The notes under the pieces: generated by a model
The model's input: the letters and a program-made list of their open reading frames with translations, nothing else
What the model was told of the DNA's origin: nothing
Database searches by the model: none
Part shown: in pieces, positions 48,470 through 60,164 of the stretch
How the letters are laid out: each line of letters starts with the position of its first letter
Position numbering within the stretch: position 1 is the stretch's first letter
NCBI GenBank assembly: GCA_963693285.1
Contig: OY848930.1
Location: forward strand, 1 to 64,000
DNA length: 64,000 nucleotides
Direction of reading: 5' to 3'
From: Xestospongia muta
Lineage: Eukaryota; Porifera; Demospongiae; Haplosclerida; Petrosiidae
Translations under genes and position numbers: made by a program

Positions 48470-51400
48470 CTACAAGCACTGAGATGATAGATCATTATCT
48501 GTATAAGAAAATAATAAATTATTTATAATGTAATATAATAATACTGACCAGTTAAACAGCGAGACTCAAGATTTGAAAAGATAACATTCTGCTGAGAGAA
48601 GTCAAATACTCCTAACTGTCCTCCTAATAAACCCATTCCACATAAACAGGATGTATCAACAACTAATCTACGACCTTCGTAGAATTCCAATCTACAAAGA
48701 AAACAATGAGTAAAATTATTCAGACAACCTTACTCTAATAACAGTCATTACTACCATACTATGTAGTTATCACACCTAAATAGTTGCACACCTAAATAGT
48801 TGTGATACTTACCTCATACAATCTGTCTTGACATTATATGTCATTTCCCAACGATAAGCTTGATCATACTCCCAACCATAAAACTTAGGGTCATACCAAA
48901 TAGTGTCAACGTTGACCTAAAGAATGTATCATTAATATAACACGATATCTTGTGACTTACAAAGTGTTCATCAGGATTAGTGTCTCCAGTCTTCCAGAGA
49001 GCATTACGAAGATAAGTACTTGGTCCTCTCTTTGAGTTTACAACTTTTACTTGAATACCAGCATAAGCTATAGCTTCAAATGGAGACATCTTCCAATATG
49101 TTTGGTTCTCTTTCTTCCACATGACAACAATAAACCTTAAAAAGCACAATATTGTACATTATAAGCAACAAATTTATAGAGAGAAATGTATACCTTTTAT
49201 TACTTTGGTAGTTGAATACAAAACCAGCATAATCATTGTCATCATTTTTTTGAACAAAGAATGTACCAGAATAGTAGACACTAGTAAATTTATCTTTGCC
49301 AACTAACATACCAGGATCTGAATTCTTATGTTGAGTGATTTCAGCTCCCTATAATAAACAATAAATGATTTAAATGCTTGTGTTTGATAGACTACTTACT
49401 TCATCGTTAAATTGCCAGTCAGGATCAACTTGAGAAGCCCCTTCTGGATCTAATCGAACAATAATATGGTCACGGAAGTCGGTTTTACTGATGTTTTTGT
49501 TGTAAGGACAAATGTCTTTGTCATTCTTAACTCCATCACCATCATAGTCATCATTACAGGAAGGATGATCTACAAGAGCATACCACAATGACATCATATA
49601 AGGTAATGAGATCACATCAATGCATACATCAATAGTATATTCAAACCACAGTTATTACAGGCACATTTCTAAGTAAAAATACTTTTACTAATAACTGCTA
49701 TCATATGACAAATAGCTCAAAGCACAATAACTGCTCAGTTTTGCTAGTGGAAGAATGCTTTGAGCAATGATGTTATAATAACAGTGATATCTTTGCTGTC
49801 TGATTTTAACTAATGTGAGTGGACACACCTAACTATACACAGACTTGCCAGGTGTCTAATATTAAGGAGAAAATTCCACAAATGGTCATTACTCAACCAC
49901 AACAGAAACAAATGCCAAAGTGTGTGGGTGCTATGGGTGCTATGGTTACCACATACTGTTGTTGCTATGGTTACCACATACTGTTGATGATATAGTTAGT
50001 ACTTACTGTTGTTTTTGATAAGAGGGCAAGGATCATTTCCATCAGGAATACCGTCATTATCGTCATCATTATCACAAACATCTCCTTTTCCATCTTTGTC
50101 AGTATCCAATTGATCTCCATTGGAATGGTCAGGACAATTGTCGCGTGTATCATCAGTGCCATCTTTGTCTTTATCATTGTCATTATCACAGGCATCACCG
50201 ATACCATCTTGGTCAGTGTCTTCCTAGAAATCATACAATACAATAGAGAGAGGTAAATAACTACTAAATTTACACGCCATTCAAAGAATGTTGTCACTTT
50301 GTTGGGCAGACAAATTCAATTTGTTCAAAACTGGCAAACAAATTAACAGGATTAGCTTAGAAAATAAAGCCATATTTAGTGGAAGAGGATGACCTATGTA
50401 TTGACCGCTATAGCCCTCAAAGGCCTTTGATAATTTCTAAGCGGAAGAGGATGACCTATGTATTGACCATTATGGCCCTCAAAGGCCTTTGATATTTCTA
50501 AGAACTTGTGGCAAGCTATGTTAATTATATAGTAACAATGATGCCCCTGAATTATTGTAGCATGATGTGTGTTTACATAGTCAGCTTACTTGTCTACGAT
50601 TTTTCTTGTAAATACAGTTATCACAATCATCTCCAATTCCGTCAAAATCTGAATCTTTAATAGTGAATTTGCTGTACAAATCTCTACATTTGTCACTTCC
50701 ATTAGGAATCACTAATAACATTAATAAAAATAGTCATAAAATTTTAACATCAACTTACTATCTCCGTCTCTATCCTGATCACACTTATCACCGATCCCAT
50801 CTCCATCAAGATCACGCTGACTAGGATTACTAACTTCTCTACAATTATCACAAGCATCTCCGACATGATCACCATCTCTATCTATTTGATCAGGATTATA
50901 ATGACGAGGACAGTTATCAACTCCATTGAGTTTGCCATCATTATCCATATCAGGATCACAAGCATCTCCAAGACCATCTTTATCAGTGTCTTCTTGTCCA
51001 CTATTAGGAACTGATGGACAATTATCCTATAATTAATACATTAATAATAAAATATTAATGAGAGTATCAACTTACAGGTTTACAACTAATGCCAGGACTA
51101 CAACCAGTAGTTAACTTGTTATCAGGAATACCATCAGAATCAGTATCATTACTACATTCCTGTCCATTCCCGATAAATCCTCTGGGGCACTGTAAACAAA
51201 GTAAGTAATTTAATAACATCACTATGTCAACAATTTTGCTATGAATGGTTTAAGTCAATTTATACAGCCATATGATAGCTATTATACGATAACTATATGG
51301 AGGAGGGTTGGTACACAAATACATCCCATGGAATTGTTCATAGCAAAACACATACCTCACACATGTATTTTCCAGGAGCTGTATTAACACAATAATCGTC

Positions 51401-54149
51401 TGCCATACAATTATGAAGTTTAGCAGCACAAGGATCGTTTAGAACACAATTATAACTGCCTTCATTAACATAACCAGGTTTACAATCACCACAATTATAA
51501 GAGCCCTGAGTACAATAATAATATTGTATGTTGTACATCACTTCTACTTACTGGAGTATTATTACATTGACGATATTTGTGACAAACATGTGTTCCCAAA
51601 GTACATTCATCAATATCAGTACACACCTAGAGGGGAAAACAACTCAGTTGATAGTTGCTAAACAACATATAAGTATGTTAATAACTGGCTTCATAAGAGA
51701 CAGTCTGGCTTGGGAAATAATCAAGGAAATATGTATATTACTACTACTATGGACTTGGCTTCATTTTGAAAGGATGATGTAAATAGATTATTTTAGACTT
51801 CTAATCAGTTTGGGAGGGTCCAATTTGTGGGCAATAATGTCACAATATATACATGTTGTGAGTAATGATATCATTACTACACAGCTGTCTTTTGCATCAT
51901 TTAAATAACCTCTAACAGAGTTGCCAAGGCAACCAAATGGATAAAATGTTAACATACATGGACAAGAGGCAAGTCCAGAGTTGCCAAGGCAACCAAATTG
52001 ATAAAACTAGCCAAGGGTAATGTCAACATACATGGACAAGAGGCAAGTCTACTGATAATATCATCACACACCTGTTTCTTGGTTTTGGCATCATTTAAAT
52101 CATAACCTCTAACAGCGTTGCCAAGGTAACCAGAAGGACAACGATAGCAATAGTATCCAAGTATAACGTCAACACACATAACAAGTGGTGAACAAGGACT
52201 AGCCAGCTGGCACTATGAATAGAGAATACATCAAGGTTGTCTATTCAAGGTAAATACAACCCACTTCATCGACAGATGAACAGTTCACACCATCACCTGC
52301 AAAACCACGAGGACAGTCAGCACATTTGAATTTGGTATCAGAGAGAGGAGTACACTTGTTGCCACGGTAACAAGGATTAGGCTTGCAAGGATCTGTGAAA
52401 AACATACGACATCATTCTATTGTCATGATATTGTTATGATCTCATACTTGGGCAGTCTTGAGTATTGCAAGATCTTGTTTCATTGTATGCTCCAAGACAT
52501 TGGTCTCCACCATGTTTAGCATCCTGTTTCCTGGTTCTATTCCTAAATTGAAAACCACCATCACAAGTTGCAGTACATTGGCTCCAGTCAGACCAATCAT
52601 TCCATTCACAATCAACTAGAAAATAATACATTATCAATTTTAGAAGATTATAAAAAATATCATTTACCTGGACATGGATTGTCATTACACTCTTTGTCTT
52701 CTACTGAGTGTCCGGTACAATTTTCTCCACCAAATTTAGGTGTTGGATTAGTACAATATCTATGGCGATGTTGTTCTCCTCCACCACATGTTACAGAACA
52801 TGTATTCCAGTCAGACCATATAGACCAACCTCCATCAACTATTACACAATGATATTAATACCTCATTGTTATAATACACAACATACTTGGACATTCATCA
52901 ATGTTGCATTTTCTACTCTCAATTTGTTTTCCCTCACAATAACGGCCGCCATATTGAGCAGGACGGAAAAATCTTCGTCTAATTTGACGTCCGCCTCCAC
53001 AAGTAACAGAGCAGCCTTCCCATTGCTCCCATTCTTCCCACTCACAATCAACTAATTGAAAATCAATAAGACATTTTTAACAGTAACTTTCTTACCAGGA
53101 CAATGTCCTAATGAGCATAGCTCTACATCCTGTGAAGGGCCTTCACATGGCTTGCCATTATGTTGAGGCGTTGGATTATTACATGTACGACTTCTGGTCC
53201 TTGTGCCATTACCACAACTAACAGTACATTGAGACCAATCAGACCACTCTGACCACCCACCATCCACTATTAAGGAAACAATGTGTGACTCAATAATTAT
53301 GATTACAACAATAGATTTGTAAGTGTAGAATGTATTGATAACACACCTGGACATGTAATAGCAGTATTACAATCTCGCACTTGTCCGGTATCTCCAGAAC
53401 AGTCAAGCATTAGTTTGTTATCATCTAGACAACGTCTGGTTCGAGATTGTCGTCCTCCACCACATGTTCTACTGCATTCTGTCCAATCTGTCCATGCACT
53501 CCATGTGTTTGGGATTGGAGCGGGTTGTCCTGTTCGATTTTTGCGATCTTCATTAAATTCCAGATTGTCTAAATAAATAGATTCATTAAAATTTTTTATA
53601 TGATTAATTGTTTACGTACAACATCCAGCACAGCATTTTCCAGGGACCCTATAAGGAGGTTTACCATTTTCACAGAACTTTATGACTGGGCATGATTTTA
53701 TCTCTAATGTAGTGACTTTAAGACCAGCAATTTGATCTTTCTGCATATAGAAAACACTTGTGAAATAATTCCCAATAAATTTTAATTCTTACTTGGCAGA
53801 AATAGATAATACATGGATTATGAGGGTCGGTCAAATTTTGTCCATCATAGAGTGGAAATCGTCCAGCAGATACAGTTTTAACATCACAAATATGACAGGT
53901 TTGTGGGCTCTGCAGAAGAATAAAAAATAAAATAAAGGAAATTTACTCTAGTCACTACTTACCACAACTTGATGAGAATTGCCTGTTGGATGAGCTCCTG
54001 CGAATAAATTTAAGGAAATAATAAAAATTATAAATCGAAAGATGGTGACCTGCAGTAGTACTATATACACCAGGCCATAACTCACCATAGACACTGCAAA
54101 ACAATATGGCAGTCAGTAAGACTGCAAAAATTGGTGAACAGCTTCGCAT
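48470..54149 (-). CDS. thrombospondin with VWC, five TSP1 repeats and no N-terminal LamG domain
   Basis: Secreted, calcium-binding matrix protein in many short exons. The order is: signal peptide ([18 protein letters not shown]); a von Willebrand C-type module ([14 protein letters not shown] ... [13 protein letters not shown]); five TSP1 repeats, each on one exon (e.g. [34 protein letters not shown]); EGF-like modules ([12 protein letters not shown]); calcium-binding type 3 repeats ([26 protein letters not shown]); and the L-lectin-like C-terminal domain ([60 protein letters not shown]). The last codons sit on a small exon ending at 48470. VWC plus TSP1 matches subgroup A, but that group has three TSP1 repeats and an N-terminal TSPN domain, not seen here. 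No RGD was seen in the type 3 repeats read. Confidence 0.92.
50381..50502. repeat. 62-bp duplication in a thrombospondin intron
   Basis: Two tandem copies of a 62-bp unit start GGAAGAGGATGACCTATGTA at 50381 and 50443, differing at a few positions. They lie in the enlarged intron between type 3 repeat exons. Confidence 0.85.
51893..52050 (-). pseudogene. two decayed copies of a thrombospondin EGF exon
   Basis: Two adjacent segments (about 51893-51977 and 51976-52050) resemble the neighbouring EGF exon (52059-52213): ACCTCTAACAGAGTTGCCAAGG, shortened here to its shared core CTCTAACAG-GTTGCCAAGG, and a GTCAACATACATGGACAAG block. Cysteines are not preserved and frames run through without EGF spacing, so they are intronic exon relics produced by local tandem duplication. 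Confidence 0.6.
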
Positions 54150-56182
54150 AATGTACTCCTAGGTTGCTCTTACGAGTTGAAAACGATTCCTTTCTTTTCG
54201 TAGTAAATATTAATAACTCGCAAACGAGACTCTTTCTTTTATACTATTATCACCGCCCACACGACGTGTGTTGCTATGAAGTGGAACTTCGAGGTCAAAT
54301 ATTTTCTCATTGCTACGTCATCACTTTACAAATACCACAGTGAATTGGTTAATTATGGGAGTATGTAATATAAGCACATATAAACAAAGGCTTACTAATA
54401 TCATGGTAACCCATAACATGTCCAGACTACAATATAAGGTGGACCCATCTAATGAGAATCTGTCTATGAGCACTCTTTACACACAACATCATATAACGTG
54501 TATTAATATATTGTATGTCTTAATTTCATCAATATTTTACAGCTTAAAATAATGTTATAATGTGTGTACACATTGAATATAGAATAGCCTATTGTCTTGG
54601 GGGTTGCTTACAATAATAGTTAATTTAGTTTGATTCCGAGAATGAGTGGGGTATGTTATTGCTGAGGTTTTCAAGAACACGGTACATTAGTACGTGTGTC
54701 AATAGTAAGCTCAATTTATTTTGTTATTACAAATCAACACACCAGACTCCAATTATGTAATTTATATGATAATCTCACCACATTTGAACTTAGGAAGATG
54801 ATATCAAGAACAACTATGAATTACATTTGAACTGCTATTAATATAAACATTACAATCATAGTTCTCATTCACTAAACATGATATATTTCCTTATAAGGTT
54901 ATTTTACTTAGAATTAATGGGTATGTTGTCTTTACAACAAGAATGTTCTCAACTGTATTGTGAATAATGTGATCTCAATAGGAACCCACAATCTAGACAA
55001 CAGAGATAAAGAAATTGTTGGTAATGATACATTACTAAATATCACTCCCCTTTTTGAAGTGTACATTCCTTGTGTATACTGTTGTCAAACATGACAATAA
55101 ATCTCACAATAAATTAATAGTTTAATCTTTATATTAATTATTAGTAACTTATAATTAAGATATTGGAATACAAAAGAAAATAATTTAATTATTACATTGT
55201 TAAAATTAATATTTATTTGTAAATATTTGATAGCAGATATAACTTTAATACAAAGATATTACTCTAAATCAGGTACTTTTATGAGAGTGATTTCAGGTCA
55301 TTTTGAATAGAGGATTAAATGACTGTGGCACAAGGAAGGATGATGTATCTTAACCACTAATGATAAATTATGACAACAGATACCTTATCTAGTGACTACC
55401 TTTAATTCCTGTGACTATTTTCATACCGACACTATAAATATTAAATCAAATAATTCCTTACAAAATCTATTACTGAATATGACCTAAGTGCTGTTGATAC
55501 TTAAGTGGAATTTGCAATAGGTTAGCTGTCAACAAGATGTAGTTAGTTATGTTAACATATCTCTCTCAGTATGAATGTAGGATGACCTTTGTTGCAATAT
55601 GTAGTTATCGTGAAGAATCACGTCTATATAGTCATGCATCTCAATAACATACCAGTGGACTTCACCATAGTAACATCTCACCATATAAATTGATATAAAT
55701 GTATTATAAAATTCTCAGTAATATTCTGTAACACGTAACAGGTGCATTCTCTAGAATAGCACCACATATTCTGTAGAGAATTAGATCATATTTGTTGCAT
55801 TCATGTAAACTTGCTTTAAGTACTTGAGTAACTTGTAATAACAGATGCCTCCTTTATATGCGTATTCGTGGAAATAATACCAGTAAATTAATAACAGGCT
55901 TGCATCATTTATTTTATTAATCTTTATTCTGCAGTATGAATTATTTAAATAATTTATCTGTTTTCCATAGAACATTTTACTACAAATTGCATGCTATGCA
56001 ATAATAGAACATTATATAAATACTTAGAAAATTTAAGTATGTATGATAAAGGATATTGTATTGCATTCCTCATAAAGAAGTCATACAGAACAGGTGGTAC
56101 ATGAGTAATCAACTTTGTCCTTACCAGAGCACAAATGAAAATGCTATGGAGAACTCTTATAAAGATATTCAACACAACCGTA
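54150..56182. other. intergenic region between divergent genes
   Basis: About 2 kb of AT-rich DNA upstream of the thrombospondin gene. Weak ORFs at 55781-56193 on the minus strand are hydrophobic but unsupported. No repeats or RNA genes were recognised. Confidence 0.45.
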
Positions 56183-56323
56183 TCATTTAACATGGGTGTA
56201 GTGGTATTGAGGTCTGGTCTTATCTTTGATCTTTTGCTTTGGGTTAATAGTACAAACTCTAAATAAAATGAGAAGAATTAATAGTCCACTCATAAAAGAA
56301 ATCCAAAATAATAGAGGTGTCAT
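56183..56323 (-). CDS. possible 46-residue single-pass membrane protein
   Basis: The minus-strand ORF starts MTPLLFWISFMSGLLILLIL, a convincing transmembrane helix. It is followed by a basic, hydrophilic tail (NPKQKIKDKTRPQYHYTHVK) and a stop. Its ATG is 97 bp from the divergent receptor kinase ATG, with a CACGTG E-box between, so a shared promoter is possible. The family is not recognised and single-exon short ORFs arise by chance. The support is the TM-plus-basic-tail layout and the promoter position. Confidence 0.35.
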   Translation of the reverse strand: MTPLLFWISFMSGLLILLILFRVCTINPKQKIKDKTRPQYHYTHVK

Positions 56324-56420
56324 CAGTAGTAGCAGTTAATTAACAAGAAAAACTAATTGAGAGGTGTGGCTGTTTTATTTGCAAACCACGTGTGTTTCCG
56401 CCTTGTATGTACTGGTAGCA

Positions 56421-59400
56421 ATGATCTCCTCTCTCTTTATTGTAGTGCTTTGTTTTACTATAGCAAATAGTCAGAGGGATAATAGTTAGTTGCCCCTTAA
56501 TTTACATTGTACTAATAATCATTATTAATATTAGCTTCATTCTCTGGAGATGGTAGTGGTTCAGAAACAGCTGGACCTACAAATACAACACTTTTTCCAG
56601 CATTTCAGGAGCCACCAATGTAAGACCAATTTGATATTTTATTTAATATAAACTCTTTTATTTACAGAACATATGGCAACTTATCCTGTGACTTATATAC
56701 ATCTGGAGGTTACTGTCAACTTGTCCTGCCACAAAATGTTGAAGTCATCACTAATCATTCTAGAGTCACTCAAATTGAAGCAAAAAGAGATTTAGATCTG
56801 ATATTTAATGTATTAAGTGGTCGTGCTGGTACATCTTCAAAGTCATCACGATATTGTCAGATTAATGCTGTTCCATTATTATGTCACTTCACATTTCCAT
56901 ATTGTGATCCAGCTTTTATTATACCAGTATATCAGCCTATATGTCAATGGGATTGTCGTATTATGAGGGATTTTATTTGTACTAGAGAATGGGAAGGATT
57001 GAAACGATTAGGTGGTCTTGTTGACTTTCGTAGTATTGATCCTTTTAATTGTGAAATATTGCAGAATAATATTGCTGGTGAAGCTCCAATGTGTATTAGT
57101 ACATTAGATGGAGGTAAGGCCCTGTAATTATAATTAATATTATTTTATTATTATATAGGTGACATACCAGCATCACTTGTTACTAATAACTGTTACTTTG
57201 GAAAAGGACGTGGCTATTCCGGTATCATCAATACAACTGAATCAGGATATACTTGTGAAATATGGACTCTTCGCTATCCTCATCCTCATCTTTTATCTGA
57301 ATATTATTATCCAGAAATTAGAGGTAGTCTGTGTTAAATTAAAATTATATTTAATAATGTTTAGGTGGTCATAATTATTGTCGTAATCCTGGTACTAGAG
57401 GAGAGCGCCCCTGGTGTTTTACAACTAATCGTACAGTGAGATGGGAATATTGTAATGTTCCTAAATGTGGTATGTTGTACTTGTAAACATGATGTCAATT
57501 GATAAACATTTCCTTTATATATTGTTTCAACTTGTCATTGTTTTTTATTGTGTCTCTTTTCAGATTCTGGACCAACTTGTGAGCTATATACTGGATCATT
57601 ATGTCGTACTAATGGTTCTATAGGAATGAGTTACATTTATATTGATACTAGTATTGCTACACAAAGTGAATATGAGACTGATCTAGCTAAAGTAAGTAGA
57701 GAGGAAATAGTCTCTAATATTATATTATTAGGTTTTTGAGACATTGCGAAATTTCCCCGAATGTATAACTGCAATGACAGAGTTATTGTGTCACATGACA
57801 TTTCCACTGTGTGACTTGTCATATTCTCGTCCTCGTCCTAGAAAAGTCAGTATATTCTGTTATATTTCAGTAAATTTCAGTTATCCATTCTCTTATAGAT
57901 ATGTCGTAGTTATTGTATGTCTGTGAAGAACATTAATTGTTCTCGTTTCTATGACAACTTTAATAGATATATTTCTGTGCTAGGAATTAATTACATTAAA
58001 TTACCAGGTTGTCATGGCAACTATACTGATCCTATGGCTGGCGGTAGCAGTCCTGAATGTATTAAACCGATAACAAGATCAGGTCCAATAACTAACAGCT
58101 GTACGTTACTCTAATTTATATAGATTTTACCCAAAATGTGTAATTCTTTTATTTATCATAGCTGTGACTTGTTACAATAGTACTACTAATGGGACTGATT
58201 ACACGGGTACAACAAATATCACAGAATCTGGTCTGATTTGTCAGTCATGGGACTCTAGTATCCCCCACATTCATCCTATCACCTCATTGTTTCGGCCTTA
58301 CCTTGAAGGACATAATTATTGTCGTAATCCTGAAGGGCGGGGCAGTCGTCCATGGTGCTATACAACGAATGCTACAGTACGTTGGGAGTATTGTTCAATA
58401 TCTGTGTGTAATACGTATACTGATAATGAACCGACACCCCAACCGACACTCCAACTGAAACCCCAACCGAAACCCCTGTTATCTCTACATCATTATTACA
58501 TTATTGGAGGTGGTGGTGCTCTAATTGTGTTGATAGTAGTGTTTATTTTGTGTTGCTGTTGTTGTTGTTGCTGCAAACTGCATACAAAGTCAAAAACATT
58601 TGTACTCAATGATAAAAGTCATGAAATTATTGAGAACATACCGATGCAATATGCTAAACGATATAAAGCACCTAATCCTTTGTATTGTAAGAAACCAGTG
58701 CTACAGGATAAAGATCTAATGGGAGAATATCAAGATGTCAAGTTACCAGAATACAATCGTGATAAACTTGTCTATATTTGTGATTTAGGCGAGGGACATT
58801 TTGGATTAGTAATACGTGCTGAGGCCACAGGGATTGTCCCAAATGAAGAGAAGGCAAACGTTGCTGTCAAAGTCCTCAAAGAAGGTGCATCAGAATCCGC
58901 TAAAAAGGAATTTTTCAGAGAAGCTGCACTGATGGCTGGTTTCGATCATTTTAATATTTTGAAGTTGCTTGGAGTATGTATAGAACAAGAGCCACTTTGT
59001 ATGATATTTGAATATATGTCAATGGGCGATCTGAATAATTTTTTACGTCAAAATACACCAGCTCATCTCCGGTCTTTTCCATGTTCTGGTCCTAAGACAT
59101 TACCAAATGGTATATCTGTCAAACAACTTGTAGACATTTCTAAAGATATATCTGCTGGTTTAGCATATCTCTCATTCCATCATTATGTACATCGTGATCT
59201 GGCCAGCCGTAATTGCTTAGTCAGCAATGATCTACGTGTAAAGATAGCCGATTTTGGTCTTTCTCAAGATGTTTATACCAATGATTATTTCCGACTTGGG
59301 GACTCAGAGTTACTTCCTATACGTTGGATGCCTCCAGAATCTATTATGTTTTCAAAATTTTCTACTCAAAGTGACGTATGGTCATTTGGTATTGTTCTTT

Positions 59401-59943
59401 GGGAAATATTTTCATATGGTATCCAGCCATATTTTGGAATGAGCAATGAAGAAGTGGTGCAATATATACGTGATGGTAGCCAGCTAAAACGACCTCAGGG
59501 TTGCCCCCAGGTAATAAATAATTAAGAAATATTATTTTTATTTAATCTGTAGGAGATTTATGATTTAATGTGTGATTGCTGGATGATGAATCCTGCTGAA
59601 CGACCTAAAGCTGAAGAGATTTCTACTGGACTTCAGCGATGGACACCTGAAATGTCTGCTACTCTTGAAGTAATTTATATAAATATATTATTGTAATTTT
59701 ATGTGTTAATTTTAGGTACAAGCTAAACATCCTGACTATCAAAACATGTCCACAATATTAGAATGGGCTCGTCAGGCACTAGAGAATGGAAACTACAATA
59801 CACTTGAGAACTCAAGTCATTTAAAACTTGATGACAATCAAGCTCCACCCACTGACCGGGGATACGATCATTTGACTCCAGTTACTAATGATAATAGAGA
59901 TATTGGAGAAACTGTGAAGAATGGGGAACTCCCTATTTATTAG
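56421..59943 (+). CDS. receptor tyrosine kinase, Fz-kringle-Fz-kringle-TM-kinase (ROR/MuSK-like)
   Basis: Eleven exons encode 1000 residues in frame. After a signal peptide ([17 protein letters not shown]) come a Frizzled-type cysteine-rich domain (~50-198; [12 protein letters not shown]) and a kringle (~199-288; [15 protein letters not shown]). A second Frizzled-like domain follows (~289-436; [12 protein letters not shown]), then a second kringle (~440-519; [17 protein letters not shown]). The TM helix (~550-567) is followed by eight consecutive cysteines, then the kinase (~638-930). GEGHFG lies at 646-651, VAVK Lys at 673, HRDLASRNC at 779-787 and DFG at 800-802. The activation loop has YTNDYF, where ROR/MuSK kinases have a YY pair. 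[11 protein letters not shown] and [10 protein letters not shown] are ROR/MuSK-like. Catalytic residues are intact. The tail has Tyr motifs (YDHL, ELPIY). Probably a Wnt-binding receptor (inference). Confidence 0.93.
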
Positions 59944-60038
59944 TAATAATTATTTTTGCATTCAAAGACAGCACATAAACTATTTTCTTACAGGTTTAGT
60001 GGTTACCCCTCCCAAAATACTTTTTTTGATTTTAAAGA

Positions 60039-60106
60039 GTATACGGAAACGTTCTGAAATTTGTACACAAACGCAATGGGAATAAAATAATAGTTATTCC
60101 GTATAC
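60039..60106 (+). promoter_or_regulatory. GTATACGGAA-type element, copy A (VAC14 promoter)
   Basis: 68 bp. It opens GTATACGGAAACGTTCTGAA and closes TATTCCGTATAC, and lies 58 bp upstream of the VAC14 ATG. It is the same element as B1 and B2 in the CPSF1/DUSP promoter. It contains AATAAA (60081-60086), which could also serve the 3' end of the upstream receptor kinase gene. Confidence 0.6.
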
Positions 60107-60164
60107 GTACGGCAATGAATATAATTAACGTAATTAGCCACACCTACTAGTCATTTTTGCAGTA

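Noticed and set aside
55954..56193. 79-codon minus-strand ORF with hydrophobic stretches
   Set aside because: No family is recognised, it lies in AT-rich intergenic DNA, and it overlaps the stop of a better-shaped small ORF in another frame.
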